A stretch of 64,000 bases of DNA from Anaerolineales bacterium UBA2200 (GCA_002327925.1 DCVA01000016.1:1-64000); one strand, 5' to 3'. Positions 42,609-52,540 are shown, numbered from the stretch's first letter. Notes: generated by a model from the letters alone, not told the origin. A program made the numbers and translations.

Positions 42609-43649
42609 TCAGTCGTTTGCGTTGCGGGAGAGTCCCAGCACTCCCCTGGCTGACACGCTGTCGGTCACGAGAATATCAACATACCCTCCGCGTAACGCTC
42701 CCAGGATGGCCGGCACCTTTTCCTGCCCCCCTGCGACGGCGATCACCTGCTGCAGTGCGCGCAGTCGCTCGAGCGGAATTCCGATGACCCGTCGTTCCTC
42801 AAAGCACTGTGCTCCCTGGGTGTCGAAGAACTGACCGCAGATGTCGCCTACGGCATGGCACTGCTCAAGGCCTACCAGACCATTGTCCCCAATGTAGCTG
42901 TAGAAGAGCATGGAGGACTGGCGCTGAGAGGCAAAGTGACCGATGCCTACCAGCGCCACATCGATATGCGCCCACGATTTCATTACTGCCTCCACGTCAG
43001 GCAGCCGAAGTAGCCCATCAAGCGCCGCCGGATCCTCGACAAACGCTGGTATGTAGAAGGACTGCCAGGTTCCTCCAAAGGCCTCGGCGAGCCGTCGAGC
43101 CAGTTCATTGACCTGGAATGAAGGAGAGACCTGCCCGAGGCCGCCGATAAGGGGCACGACGTGTATTCCGAGCCGTTCCTGTGCGTCCAGTGCCTCGACC
43201 ACAGAGCCCAGGGTACGCCCCCAGCCGATACCGACCTGGCAGCCCTCGTTGAGCCTGTGTTGCAGCAGCTCGGCAGAGGCAATGCCAAGGCGCCGGCGCA
43301 AGAGTTCTGCACTGAGCCCCTCGCCTGCCACGAGTACCGCCTGCTTGAGGCCAAACGAGCGTACGAGCTCGTCCGCTAACTCCTCGTGACCGGTCAGCGG
43401 ATCGGCGATGGTGATCTGTACGATGCCCTCACGTCTGGCCTGGGTCAGCAGTCGCGATACTGTGGGCCGTGATACGTCCAGCTCAGTAGCGATCTGCTGC
43501 TGTGTGAGGTAGTCCTCATAGTAGAGACGCGCAGCCCTCATCATCAATTGCCATTCCCTGCCAAAGCGAGTCGATGCCTTTCCAGTACCTTCCCGCCTTG
43601 TCACATGGCAGTCGGCAGGTTGGGATACGCCAGTTTCACGCTTGGTCAT
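42609..43649 (-). CDS. SorC/DeoR-type sugar-binding transcriptional regulator
   Basis: 346 residues. A helix-turn-helix near 45-70 (TQQQIATELDVSRPTVSRLLTQARREGIVQI) is followed by a sugar-phosphate-binding SorC domain with ELADELVRSFGLKQAVLV and a VGIGWGRTLGSVVEAL loop. It is the last gene of the long minus-strand C1 operon, 21 bases after the FGGY kinase. The probable effector is the phosphorylated product of one of the two kinases encoded just upstream. Confidence 0.9.
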   Translation of the reverse strand: MTKRETGVSQPADCHVTRREGTGKASTRFGREWQLMMRAARLYYEDYLTQQQIATELDVSRPTVSRLLTQARREGIVQITIADPLTGHEELADELVRSFGLKQAVLVAGEGLSAELLRRRLGIASAELLQHRLNEGCQVGIGWGRTLGSVVEALDAQERLGIHVVPLIGGLGQVSPSFQVNELARRLAEAFGGTWQSFYIPAFVEDPAALDGLLRLPDVEAVMKSWAHIDVALVGIGHFASQRQSSMLFYSYIGDNGLVGLEQCHAVGDICGQFFDTQGAQCFEERRVIGIPLERLRALQQVIAVAGGQEKVPAILGALRGGYVDILVTDSVSARGVLGLSRNAND

Positions 43650-43670
43650 CGTGCCTCCCGATCAGGTCAG

Positions 43671-45164
43671 TTAGGAGAACAAGGGTTTCAGCGCCGGATA
43701 GATCTTGCGCCAGATATCAAAGCGAACGTTGTGCACTGCCTCATAGTGCAACCTGGGCTGGTACTCAGTCGCTGGATGGACCATGGCCCGGGCTGCATGC
43801 CCCACATCACTGAACGATTTGGTACCGAGTGCGGCCAGCATGGCAGCTCCCAGACACCCGGCGTCGGACACAAGCATGGGCTGAACTCGCAGACCCGTCA
43901 CATCGGCCTTGATTTGATTCCAGACAGCGGAGCGAGATGATCCTCCGGAAACGCGAAGGCTTGCGGCCTTGATACCAGTAGCGTTCTGACATCGCTGCAG
44001 AATGTCTCGCACAGCGAAGGCCAGTCCTTCATATACGGCGCGGGTGCAGTGGCCGCGATTGTGGTGCGGTGCGAGTCCGATGAAGGCCCCCCGGGCCTTT
44101 ATATCCCATACGGGTGCTCTCTCTCCCCGCAGGTAGGGCAGGAACAAGGGGTCATCTGGTCTGGGCTCGGGGTCGGCCGCCTCGGTAGCCAGGTTGTCCA
44201 AGTCAGATCCCTGACAAAAGCACTGTTGCCACCACAAGAGTGTGCCACCGCCTGCGTACATAGGCCCTCCGATCCAGCAGAGATCGTCGAGGAGGCGGGT
44301 GGCAAAGACGCCCTGGGCGGTACCGACATCGCTTTGGCAGCCGCCATCCGGACGCCGGTCGATGAGGGCGACAATTTCTGACGTACCTGCGGCGTCAACC
44401 GCCTGACCAGGTGTCGTCCCACCGCAGCCGATGATGTCGCACCAGGCGTCGATGGTTCCAGTCACAACCGGAGTCCCGGCGACCAGGTGAGTGGCTGCTG
44501 CAGCCTCCGGGGTTACGTGTCCGGTTATGTCGGTCGGAGCCAGGACGGCTGGCAACCGCTGCTCATCGACTCCCAGGAACTCTAGGTATTGCGGGTGATA
44601 CAGTCGGGACTCTGAGTTGACCATGCCGTAGGCGCTGTTATGGTCGGTAGCGCATTGTCCGGTGAGCAACCTGCCGACGAAATCCTTGGGTTGCAGGACT
44701 GCCTGAGCGAGTCGCCATTGATCTGGCTGGTGTCTCTGTATCCAGAGCAAACGCGTGGGGGTCTGGGTTACATCGGCGACAGAATCGCATCCGACCCACT
44801 CTCGTGCCTGGTCGCGGCTCATGTGCTCTGCCAGCCACGATGCCTCAACCACGGCGCGCTGGTCGCTCCAGATGATTGCGCGGCCCAGGGGAGTACCATC
44901 GCCTGCAATGAGGACGTGACCCGGACATTGGCCGCTCAGGCCGACGGCAGCCACGTCGGCCGGGTCTACGTCGGAAAGGATCTGCTCCAGTGCTGAGGTC
45001 ACCGCCAGCCACCAGTCATTGGGATCTTGCTCTGCCCATCCCGGTTGTGGTGCGTAGAGTGGATAGCTTGCGCGTACCAGATGAACGACGTGGCCGCTTG
45101 GATCAAAGAGGCCAACCTTGACTGACGACGTGCCGAGGTCCACGCCCACGAATAACGGCTTCAT
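43671..45164 (-). CDS. FGGY-family carbohydrate kinase, xylulokinase-like
   Basis: ATP-dependent sugar kinase. VGVDLGTSSVKVGLFD at the start is the phosphate-1 motif, DAAGTSEIVALI lies near 245, and SGGSSRSAVWNQIKADVTG near 400 with SDAGCLGAAMLAAL is the FGGY C-terminal signature. 497 residues, closest in style to D-xylulose kinases, though ribulose, glycerol or erythritol kinases share the motifs. It overlaps the PfkB-family kinase gene by 4 bases. Two sugar kinases and a SorC regulator trailing an H4MPT operon is an unusual mix. Confidence 0.9.
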   Translation of the reverse strand: MKPLFVGVDLGTSSVKVGLFDPSGHVVHLVRASYPLYAPQPGWAEQDPNDWWLAVTSALEQILSDVDPADVAAVGLSGQCPGHVLIAGDGTPLGRAIIWSDQRAVVEASWLAEHMSRDQAREWVGCDSVADVTQTPTRLLWIQRHQPDQWRLAQAVLQPKDFVGRLLTGQCATDHNSAYGMVNSESRLYHPQYLEFLGVDEQRLPAVLAPTDITGHVTPEAAAATHLVAGTPVVTGTIDAWCDIIGCGGTTPGQAVDAAGTSEIVALIDRRPDGGCQSDVGTAQGVFATRLLDDLCWIGGPMYAGGGTLLWWQQCFCQGSDLDNLATEAADPEPRPDDPLFLPYLRGERAPVWDIKARGAFIGLAPHHNRGHCTRAVYEGLAFAVRDILQRCQNATGIKAASLRVSGGSSRSAVWNQIKADVTGLRVQPMLVSDAGCLGAAMLAALGTKSFSDVGHAARAMVHPATEYQPRLHYEAVHNVRFDIWRKIYPALKPLFS

Positions 45165-46102
45165 ATTGTCAGGTCTCCCATGAAGTGAGCCAGAGTCTCA
45201 CGCGTGGGGAGCCCATTTCGGGCGCCCAGGTAGCCAATCTTCACAGCGGCGGCTGCACAGCCCTGACGCGCGGCAGCAGCCCAGTCAACTGTCGAGTGGT
45301 CGGGGAAAGACCCAAGGAAGGACGCGATGAAGCCGGCGGCAAAGGCGTCACCCGCTCCTGTCGTATCCCTGACCCTGGTGACGGTGCGGGAGGGCAGCGC
45401 CGTGTGCCCCCGTTCATCCTGCATGATTACGCCTGCCGCCCCGAGTGTCTCGACAACAACACGCGGGCCGAGGGAGTGCAGGCTTGTGACAGCCTGCTCA
45501 GGATGGTAACATCCGGTCAATGCTTCGGCCTCCGTACGACTGACCAGGAGCACATCGCACTGCTGTATGAGATGACTGATGCCCGCCAACCCATCGGGTC
45601 CCCATGCCCCGCTTGGCGCATAGAATACCATGCTTCGGGAAGCGTGCGCCTCGGTCATCGCTGCCTGAGCTACGTCCGGGTAGGAAGGGCCCACGTAGAG
45701 AACGCGCGCGGCGCGCACGTAGGCCAGATCGAGCCCCTCTGCGGTCTCGATGAGGGAGACACCCGGCAGGGCAACGATGGAGCGTTCTCCCTGGCCATCG
45801 ACCGCGATGAAACAGGAGACAGTGGTGGCCCCTTCGTGTACGAGCAAAGCCCTGGTGTCCACGCCCTCCTCCTGAAAGGCCTGCCTGAGAAAGACACCGT
45901 CCGGGTCGTCGCCCACCCTGCCAATGAAGCCGGCACGACAGGCCAGACGGGCGAGGCCGACCGCTACATTGGCGGCACTGCCGACCGCAAAGCGGTGCTG
46001 GGCGCAGGCGAGGACCACGGAGTCCCTTGCGGGGAGTCGGTTCACCTGTGCCACCCGGTCCACAGCAGCCCCGCCGAGGACCACAACATCCAACGAATTC
46101 AT
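45161..46102 (-). CDS. PfkB/ribokinase-family carbohydrate kinase
   Basis: 313 residues. VVLGGAAVDRVAQVNRLPA is the family opening, GSAANVAVGLARL lies near 42, and DTTGAGDAFAAGF near 248 is the PfkB C-terminal signature with the catalytic aspartate. It probably phosphorylates a ketose, a ketose phosphate or a nucleoside; motifs do not decide. It follows the ATP-grasp gene by 21 bases and overlaps the FGGY kinase by 4. Confidence 0.9.
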   Translation of the reverse strand: MNSLDVVVLGGAAVDRVAQVNRLPARDSVVLACAQHRFAVGSAANVAVGLARLACRAGFIGRVGDDPDGVFLRQAFQEEGVDTRALLVHEGATTVSCFIAVDGQGERSIVALPGVSLIETAEGLDLAYVRAARVLYVGPSYPDVAQAAMTEAHASRSMVFYAPSGAWGPDGLAGISHLIQQCDVLLVSRTEAEALTGCYHPEQAVTSLHSLGPRVVVETLGAAGVIMQDERGHTALPSRTVTRVRDTTGAGDAFAAGFIASFLGSFPDHSTVDWAAAARQGCAAAAVKIGYLGARNGLPTRETLAHFMGDLTI

Positions 46103-46123
46103 CGCCCCTTCCTCACAGGTGAA

Positions 46124-46996
46124 CTACTTCGGCACAAGCCTGAGAGCATATTGCACCAGGTAGTCCGCGATACTGGGATGGGTCACTGATTGCAGCCCCC
46201 GCCACCCCGGAATCCCATTGACCTCGATCACCGTATAGCCGTCCTGTGTGGCCAGAATGTCAACCCCCGCATAGTCCGCTCCGACCGCCCGAGTGGCCCT
46301 GAGAGCCAGGTCTGACAGGAGGTCGTCGGGCAGTAAGGGTGCGGCTGTTGCCCCCTGAGCTACGTTGGTCTTCCAGCTCGTGCCGTGACGGACCATCGCC
46401 GAGACCACCTGCCCGCCGACGACAAACACGCGGACATCCTGATTGTCATGGGCCACAAACTGCTGCAGATAGTAGACGTATCTCCCAAGCTCCAGAGCAA
46501 GCAGTACCCGTCTGGCTGTGTCTGCATCCGACACACGAACCATACCCCGCCCTTCCGAACCGAACAGCGGCTTGATGACGACGTCTCCTCCCAGGTTTTC
46601 GAATGCGGCCAGGGCCTGGTCGAGGTTTTCTGTGACCACCGTGCGCGGGGTTGGAATGCCGGCGTCCTCCAGCAGGGTCGATGTGTAGTACTTGTCGACT
46701 GTCCTTTCTATGGTGGCAGGCGTGTTGACCAAACGAACGCCGGCGTTCTCGAGTCTGTGCAGGGCATCTACCCGGAAGATGACCTGTTCCAGGCTGCCCC
46801 CGGGAACGCCACGCACGAAGAGCAGGTCCAGGTCCTCCAGCGCATCCTCTCCGACGGCGAGCCAGGGGTGCGTTCCAAGCTGCGCCGTCATCTGGGTGAC
46901 GGGAAAGCATGGTGCCCTGATTCCACGCCTCTCCAGAGCGGATTGCAGAGAGACCACGTGCCAGGCGCCTCTCTGCCCCAGGATGCCAGCCTTCAT
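46124..46996 (-). CDS. RimK-type ATP-grasp ligase, H4MPT-cluster type (possible MptN-like)
   Basis: 290 residues forming an ATP-grasp fold: GAGIxTPRT-like IPTPRTVVTENLDQA near 125, VVIKPLFGSEGRGM near 150, and VIEVNGIPGW near 265 that coordinates magnesium. RimK-type ligases add glutamate; a homologue (Orf9) belongs to the H4MPT gene clusters of methylotrophs, and archaeal MptN adds glutamate to H4MPT. The ATG at 46996 overlaps the mch stop by 4 bases, and the longer frame is rejected. A role in tailoring H4MPT or methanofuran is inferred from this context. Confidence 0.82.
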   Translation of the reverse strand: MKAGILGQRGAWHVVSLQSALERRGIRAPCFPVTQMTAQLGTHPWLAVGEDALEDLDLLFVRGVPGGSLEQVIFRVDALHRLENAGVRLVNTPATIERTVDKYYTSTLLEDAGIPTPRTVVTENLDQALAAFENLGGDVVIKPLFGSEGRGMVRVSDADTARRVLLALELGRYVYYLQQFVAHDNQDVRVFVVGGQVVSAMVRHGTSWKTNVAQGATAAPLLPDDLLSDLALRATRAVGADYAGVDILATQDGYTVIEVNGIPGWRGLQSVTHPSIADYLVQYALRLVPK

Positions 46997-47952
46997 GGCA
47001 CAAGCATCCTTCTCACGAGGTCGGAGCTGACTGTGCCGGCACGGAACGTGCGACCAGAGCTTACGTTGTTGATATTGATTTCCGCCACGCTGAACAACAG
47101 GGGATCCATGCGGTAAAAGTCGTGTCCATAGCGCTGAAACAATTCGTAGAACGATGTACCATAGTCGGCTGACGCCGAGGAGGGCAACTTGTCGAGAATG
47201 GCCTCTATCAGCTCGTCCTGGGTCTGCATCGTAAGCCAGCAGCGGCTGCCGTACAGGACTGCATCGTTGGCATAACCGATGGCGCGCAGTGGGTCCCTGA
47301 CGAGAGGTGCCAGTGGACAGGTGCCAAATCCAGAGACTACGCCGCGGATGTCGAAGCCAAGTGCTAGCATCTTGTGCAGTGCGGATTCTACCACACGAGC
47401 CGGCACCTGCACCGTACCTACCAGACTGGCGACGGAAGCGACCAGCAGATAGACACCACGTGGCGATATGCTGCATCGCCGAGCCACGTCGATAGCCACT
47501 TTTTCGGGCGGGAGTCTGTCTCCCTCCAGCATCAGTACGGCAAGGTCAGATTGGTCGCGGTACCCTAGCTCGGCCAAGATCTTTTCGACGCCCCACAGGG
47601 CGCGGGCCGGTCCGGAACCCATTGCGCTGTGGGTGGTATCGCCATCCTCCCACTGCACAGGCCAGCCGGCCATCTGCGAGGCAACGCAGGAGAGCGGAGG
47701 ATGAGCCGTGGCGACCTGGATGCCCGGCAGGCGCAGCCCATCGAAATCGAGCTGGCAGAAAGAGGCCTGTGCCAGGCCTCCCATACATGCTTCCGAGAAG
47801 AGTCTGCCTGCTTCCAATGACCCAGAGGCGTCGACGCCTGCGTCGATGACCGTGGCCCCGGACGGATACCGGATCACCGACAGTCCGAGAGCCTCCGCAT
47901 CGGCAGCCATGCGCCTGACGATCTCTCCCGCCCGGCCGTTAATGCTGATCAT
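46993..47952 (-). CDS. mch: Methenyltetrahydromethanopterin cyclohydrolase
   Basis: Interconverts 5-formyl-H4MPT and 5,10-methenyl-H4MPT. The 319 residues match the Mch family along their length: LGLSVIRYPSGATVIDAG at the start, GIQVATAHPPLSCVASQMAGW near 75, MGSGPARAL near 110, and SVAEININN near 295. H4MPT enzymes of this kind occur in methanogens and methylotrophic bacteria. The gene overlaps fwdC by 14 bases and the ATP-grasp gene by 4. Confidence 0.95.
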   Translation of the reverse strand: MISINGRAGEIVRRMAADAEALGLSVIRYPSGATVIDAGVDASGSLEAGRLFSEACMGGLAQASFCQLDFDGLRLPGIQVATAHPPLSCVASQMAGWPVQWEDGDTTHSAMGSGPARALWGVEKILAELGYRDQSDLAVLMLEGDRLPPEKVAIDVARRCSISPRGVYLLVASVASLVGTVQVPARVVESALHKMLALGFDIRGVVSGFGTCPLAPLVRDPLRAIGYANDAVLYGSRCWLTMQTQDELIEAILDKLPSSASADYGTSFYELFQRYGHDFYRMDPLLFSVAEININNVSSGRTFRAGTVSSDLVRRMLVP

Positions 47953-48766
47953 AGATTAGGATCTCTCCCTTTCCCAGTGTGTTGATGTCACCTGTGTAGC
48001 GCTGGTATTGACCCTGCAGGTGGGCAGGAGTGACCGGCATTCCCCACCGCAACAGGTACCGCAGGTAGAGCTGAAGAAAACCAGGCGCGAAGCGGCACGA
48101 GTATTGAAACGTTGGCAGCACACCGCTGGCCAGACTGCCCAAAGAAACAATGGATCCTCGCTTCATCCCGGCCCCGGCCCGGGGTCCCAGCTGGCCGAAC
48201 ACAAAGAGCGACCCGGCGATCATCCGCGCGCCGGGAAAGTCCCCGGTGCTTCCTCCGACGGCAATCAGGCCGCGTCGCATACGCTCTCCCACCCTGGCCG
48301 CGGCGCTGCCTTCCACAAGGATCACGCCACCGGTCATACCCCTGCGCTCGCCCGGGTAGGCAGAGCCGAGCATTGGCCCAGCGTCGCCATAGATACGAAG
48401 CCGGCCTCCTGCCATGTGGGCCCCCGCCCAGCCGCCAACATTACTGTCGACAGTAATTTCGCCGCCTCTCATCTGCGATCCAAGGTGTAGGCCGGCGTTC
48501 CCGTGGATGGCAATTGTGCCGCGGGTCATGCCCTGACCGATACGCTTAACGTGGGTCAGATCCCCCTCCAGTACCAGGTCCGCTCTGCCGTCTCCACTGA
48601 CAGCAAACAGATCACCCAGCGGAGCCCACTCACGCCCGTAAAGGATGGGAAGGTTGCCGACAGCGACCTGCTGCAATCCGTCGATGCGGTCGGGCGTGAT
48701 GCTGTCCGCTTCGACAGGCAGAGTGAGGTTCGCTCGAGCTTGCAATACCGTCGCGCTCAAGCCCAC
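47939..48766 (-). CDS. fwdC: Formylmethanofuran dehydrogenase subunit C
   Basis: Beta-helical subunit of the formylmethanofuran enzyme. The 275 residues are built of repeated GxGxGxG-like turns (for example MTRGTIAIHGNAG, MRGGEITVDSNVG, MTGGVILVEG, MRRGLIAVGG), the same fold as the glutamate synthase alpha-subunit C-terminus. FwdC packs against FwdA and FwdB. It overlaps ftr by 10 bases and mch by 14. Confidence 0.95.
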   Translation of the reverse strand: MGLSATVLQARANLTLPVEADSITPDRIDGLQQVAVGNLPILYGREWAPLGDLFAVSGDGRADLVLEGDLTHVKRIGQGMTRGTIAIHGNAGLHLGSQMRGGEITVDSNVGGWAGAHMAGGRLRIYGDAGPMLGSAYPGERRGMTGGVILVEGSAAARVGERMRRGLIAVGGSTGDFPGARMIAGSLFVFGQLGPRAGAGMKRGSIVSLGSLASGVLPTFQYSCRFAPGFLQLYLRYLLRWGMPVTPAHLQGQYQRYTGDINTLGKGEILIYDQH

Positions 48767-49641
48767 AGCTCCTGCAGCCCAATCAGCACCTTACCCAGGC
48801 GGCCGCCATAGTTGCCTGCCGAGATCCGGACGATGCCCGGACGGCAGGCCGCCTCGGCACCCACCCGCATCGCGGAGCGGATTGCCATCTCGGTCAGACC
48901 GATGATCACAATCTCCAATACGCAATTGACGCCTTCCGGCAGAGCACTCTTCACCAACGGACGAAGGGTTGGACAGTAGGCATCGTTTGTGGATGCCCTG
49001 AGGAATTTGTACCGTGATCCCACTTTGCTGCCACTACGGGCGACTCCCCCGGGAAACGGAAGGGCCACATCGTTGACCTTACGAATGGCAGAGACAGCGG
49101 CCTCTGCCGCCGCCAGAGCGGCCTCAGGGGTTTGGCCCAGAATCAGCAGGTTCCCGCCCGCCACCGCTCTCTGAATTCCAAAGCGGTCCTCAACCAGAAA
49201 CTCTCCCTCCATCACAGGAATGCGCCAGAACCGCCGTCCGTCCAGAAGCTTGCTGATCTGGAAGCCATCGCCAAAGAAGCGCAGGTTACCACCCACTGAT
49301 ACGGTCTCTGTGCTGTCAAGACCGTTGAAGCAGGCCGTGGTAGCGCAGGTCATTACTCCCTGGCCCACGCGCAGCGGAAGCTGCTTTTCCATATCCTCCC
49401 GCGAGCGAGTCATCAGTAGGAGACTCACTCCAGTTCGTCCATCCGGGGTCTCGGTGGAGGCAAGTTCTCGCTCAATGCCTCCCTCACAGCCACAGCCAAT
49501 GATGGAGGTGGCGAAGCCAATCGTGGCGTGGGCTGCCGTCTGCGCCCATTGACCGTTGACCGCGGTGATGACCAGGCGCGCCGCCCACATATGGAAAGCT
49601 TCAGCATATGTGTCCTCGATTTCCACGCCACCTATTTGCAC
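48757..49641 (-). CDS. ftr: Formylmethanofuran:H4MPT formyltransferase
   Basis: Transfers the formyl group between formylmethanofuran and H4MPT. The 294 residues carry the family blocks EDTYAEAFHMWAARLVITA, IIGCGCEGGIE near 48, and LPFPGGVARSGSKVGSRYKF near 205. It is called FhcD when part of the methylotroph hydrolase complex and Ftr in archaea. It overlaps fwdA and fwdC by 10 bases each. Confidence 0.96.
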   Translation of the reverse strand: MQIGGVEIEDTYAEAFHMWAARLVITAVNGQWAQTAAHATIGFATSIIGCGCEGGIERELASTETPDGRTGVSLLLMTRSREDMEKQLPLRVGQGVMTCATTACFNGLDSTETVSVGGNLRFFGDGFQISKLLDGRRFWRIPVMEGEFLVEDRFGIQRAVAGGNLLILGQTPEAALAAAEAAVSAIRKVNDVALPFPGGVARSGSKVGSRYKFLRASTNDAYCPTLRPLVKSALPEGVNCVLEIVIIGLTEMAIRSAMRVGAEAACRPGIVRISAGNYGGRLGKVLIGLQELWA

Positions 49642-51266
49642 CGGATCACCTCACAGTAAGGCACGTAATCGTCCTGCACGGCATAGTTATCGAATCCGAC
49701 CGTGTAGTGCTGCTCAAAGTGTTCTCGCAGCGAGGGAAGAATGCCTTCATCCCATCCAGGAGTCACGCACAGGGTGTGGCCAGGGCAGACAGCCACAACT
49801 TGGCCATCGCGAACCACGACACGACCGCCCTTGACTACCAACCTGGCCCGGCGGAACATCATCGACCAGTTTAACTGCGGTGCGTACACAGCGATATCCG
49901 CGTCCGCTCCGACGCCCAGGTGCCCCTTGTTAGCCAGACCGAGAGCACGGGCCGTCCCGGCCCTTGTAATGATGACAATCTCCTGAAGCGAGTACTCCCG
50001 CTGCAGTCCGGCCAGACCGCACCTGCTCTGTGCCTTGTCCGGCAGACTGGACAGCATCTGACTGCGGAACTCCCTGTCCATCAAACAATGGATGATCTCC
50101 GGATACGCGGTGAAGGGGCCCCCGTTGGGATGGTCCGTGGTCAGGAACGTGCGCCACGGGTCTTCAAGCGACAGGAACAGCTCCATACCGATGCACCATT
50201 GCAGGGCACTGACCGTATTGCGGCGTGCGTGATTCATGGGCACTACGCCGCCTCCCGTCTCCTCCTCGACATCGTTGTTCAACCACTTGCTGCCGCTGAG
50301 TTGGTGCAGGGTATGTTCCAGAGGTCCATCGGCGGTCATGGTGGTGGTCGGCCCGAAGACGACCTGGCCAATGTCGGCCGTGACGTTGTGGTTAGCGTTC
50401 ACCGCGGCTGCCACTTCTGCGGCAGCGGAGCGCAGGGGGTGTCGACCGCCTCCGCCATAGCTGGCGAACTGCAGATGTGCGAGGTGGGTACGACGTCCGT
50501 CGAGGGCCTCGATGGTGCGGATAGTCGTGGAGGCGTTGCCGGCTTGCCCAAGGCGATTCACGTGTAGATGGGGCCCGTGCGGAAGCCCCAGCTCGGTGCT
50601 GATGTCAGCCAGGGCAAGGATGATCTCGCGAGGTGTGGCGTCCCATCCGAGCACAGGATCGTCGAGATCCGTCTCCCTCTTCCCTGCCTTCCAGTTCTCA
50701 ACACCGCCCGGGTTCACAATCTTGATGGCATAACCCCTGGAGGCCTCCAGCAGCCACGCGGCAAAATCACGAGCTTTGGCTTTCTGGCGGTGACCGAGAC
50801 AGCCGAGCAGGAAACGATTGTTGCCCATCAGGGTGTAGGCGCCCTTGTCAAGAAGGGGAACATCGTTCATCTCTTCGTGCGTGTGGCGGGCCAGCAAGGG
50901 AGGCATCGCTGCCTCCATCACGGTGGTGTAGCCCATCTCGAGATAGTGGTAGCCGGTTGCGAAGGTGGTGGGTACCGAGTGCCCGCCGCCGGAGCGGGTC
51001 ACGCCGTTCTGTGCCCCTGTATCAGCACGATGATCTTCGGGGCACATCCTGCGCCCGGCGTTGACCTTGGATCCCGCAATGTGGCTGTGAATATCTACTC
51101 CGCCCGGCATCACGACAAGTCCGGCTGCGTCGAAGATCTCGGCCGCCTCTCGATTCGGCACCTGGTCGGCCGCTACGATGCGCCCGTCTTGCACCCAGAT
51201 ATCTTGCACCTGCCCGTCCACGCCGTTGGCGGGATCGTAGACCCGACCATTCAGGATGCCTAGCAT
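49632..51266 (-). CDS. fwdA: Formylmethanofuran dehydrogenase subunit A
   Basis: Amidohydrolase-fold subunit that forms or cleaves the formamide bond of formylmethanofuran using a dinuclear metal site. The HxH pair is in GGVDIHSHIAGSKVN near residue 57, FATGYHYLEMGYTTVMEAA near 105 follows, and TTDHPNGGPF near 370 carries the metal-site aspartate. The 544 residues are complete. It overlaps fwdB by 7 bases and ftr by 10. In archaea FwdA passes formate through an internal channel to or from FwdB. Confidence 0.96.
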   Translation of the reverse strand: MLGILNGRVYDPANGVDGQVQDIWVQDGRIVAADQVPNREAAEIFDAAGLVVMPGGVDIHSHIAGSKVNAGRRMCPEDHRADTGAQNGVTRSGGGHSVPTTFATGYHYLEMGYTTVMEAAMPPLLARHTHEEMNDVPLLDKGAYTLMGNNRFLLGCLGHRQKAKARDFAAWLLEASRGYAIKIVNPGGVENWKAGKRETDLDDPVLGWDATPREIILALADISTELGLPHGPHLHVNRLGQAGNASTTIRTIEALDGRRTHLAHLQFASYGGGGRHPLRSAAAEVAAAVNANHNVTADIGQVVFGPTTTMTADGPLEHTLHQLSGSKWLNNDVEEETGGGVVPMNHARRNTVSALQWCIGMELFLSLEDPWRTFLTTDHPNGGPFTAYPEIIHCLMDREFRSQMLSSLPDKAQSRCGLAGLQREYSLQEIVIITRAGTARALGLANKGHLGVGADADIAVYAPQLNWSMMFRRARLVVKGGRVVVRDGQVVAVCPGHTLCVTPGWDEGILPSLREHFEQHYTVGFDNYAVQDDYVPYCEVIRCK

Positions 51267-52540
51267 GTTGGCACCGCCCCTGCAGAAACACGCACAACCG
51301 AGTCCAACAACTGCTGCAAGGCCTGCTCATCCGTGGGTCGCGCCGACGAGATGACGGGCCTCAGTCGAATGGGGACCCCATCCATGCGGTAGTAAGTTCC
51401 CGCTGCATCGAGGCCGTAGCAAGCCGTAGGAAGCACGACCTGAGCGATCCTGGTGGTGAGGCTCTCTCGAGGATCTATTGCCACCACCGGGATCTCGCGC
51501 AGGTGGACCGCAGACGAGGAGGGCAAGTGCGCCAGCGGGTCCGAGGCGATGATAAGCGCGGCGTCGGCTTCGCCATGCGCCAGAACGTCGACGGCCGAGA
51601 ACTCCCCGGGGCCGTACCTTGGGAATCCTCGCCCGTAATTCACGGCGAAGGGGTAGCCGCTCTGCCATGTCAGAACCTGGTCGGCACCAGCGACATTGCC
51701 GTGACCTCGCATCGGCATGGCGGCGAAGCGCGTGCAGTCATTCAGCTCGGCGACCAGGCTGAAAAGCTCGCCCAGGTTGAGGTCACGTCCCTGGCTCATC
51801 GTCAGTCCCACCCCCGCGAAGACAACCCCCATGCGGCAGGACTTCATTCTGCCGGCAAGGTCCTCCCAATTGGCAAGAGGCACACCCCCTATGGCCCTGG
51901 CGGACAGGGGTCTTGCGTGCACGAGGGCCCGCAGTGCTGTCAGGATCTCCAAGTCGGAGCCTGGCTCCACCTGTAGAAAGAGGTCGGCGATATCACTGGT
52001 GGCCGTGGGACGGACATCGACCACCACCGCGACTCGAGATCGACGGTTCGCCGGCGGCAGGGAATAGCGGGCAAAATGACGGGGGTGGGACACAGCCGGG
52101 TTACATCCCCAGAAGATCACCAGGTCTGCGTTGCTGCGAATCTCTCCCAGGGTGCAGCCGGGAAGCCCAACTGACTGCATGGCCAGAACCGCCGGACCAT
52201 GGCACAGAGAGGAGGTAGTGTCCAGAATGGCGCCCAGTCTGTCGGCGAGCTCCACGGCGCAGCGCTGAGCTTCAGTGGCTGTGGAGCTGAGGCCATAGAT
52301 CAACGGGCTGCGTGCTTGAGTCAGCATCCGTGCCGCCTCTGCTATGGCCTCATTCCATTCCACCTCACGCCCGTGGACCCTGGGAAGGCGAGGAGTCGGG
52401 TCATAGCTCTTGAAGAAAGTCCGTCCATTTGGACAGGCGCGTCTGGCCTGCGTTACGCGGGTCCCGTCTACCTCAACGACGAGGTCGTCGCAAAGGCAGC
52501 CGCACGTCGGGCAGACCACATGCTCGACAGTTCTAGTCAT
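51260..52540 (-). CDS. fwdB: Formylmethanofuran dehydrogenase subunit B (Mo/W subunit)
   Basis: Molybdopterin-type subunit that in archaea reduces CO2 to formate. From the chosen start, C10, C13, C17 and C36 (VCPTCGCLCDD...ACPNGR) form a 4Fe-4S site. TSSLCHGPAV holds C113, which aligns by context with the metal-ligating Cys/Sec of archaeal FwdB/FmdB. FWGCNPAVSHPRHFARYS near 145 is also archaeal-like. The codon for C113 is TGC, not TGA. The start is the ATG at 52540, whose ATGA overlaps the fwdD stop; an upstream start at 52570 is less likely. Presence of these residues suggests a redox enzyme rather than the Fhc hydrolase. Confidence 0.93.
   Translation of the reverse strand: MTRTVEHVVCPTCGCLCDDLVVEVDGTRVTQARRACPNGRTFFKSYDPTPRLPRVHGREVEWNEAIAEAARMLTQARSPLIYGLSSTATEAQRCAVELADRLGAILDTTSSLCHGPAVLAMQSVGLPGCTLGEIRSNADLVIFWGCNPAVSHPRHFARYSLPPANRRSRVAVVVDVRPTATSDIADLFLQVEPGSDLEILTALRALVHARPLSARAIGGVPLANWEDLAGRMKSCRMGVVFAGVGLTMSQGRDLNLGELFSLVAELNDCTRFAAMPMRGHGNVAGADQVLTWQSGYPFAVNYGRGFPRYGPGEFSAVDVLAHGEADAALIIASDPLAHLPSSSAVHLREIPVVAIDPRESLTTRIAQVVLPTACYGLDAAGTYYRMDGVPIRLRPVISSARPTDEQALQQLLDSVVRVSAGAVPTC

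Noticed and set aside
52202..52204. Selenocysteine at the FwdB active site
   Set aside because: The codon is TGC, and no SECIS-like element was evident.
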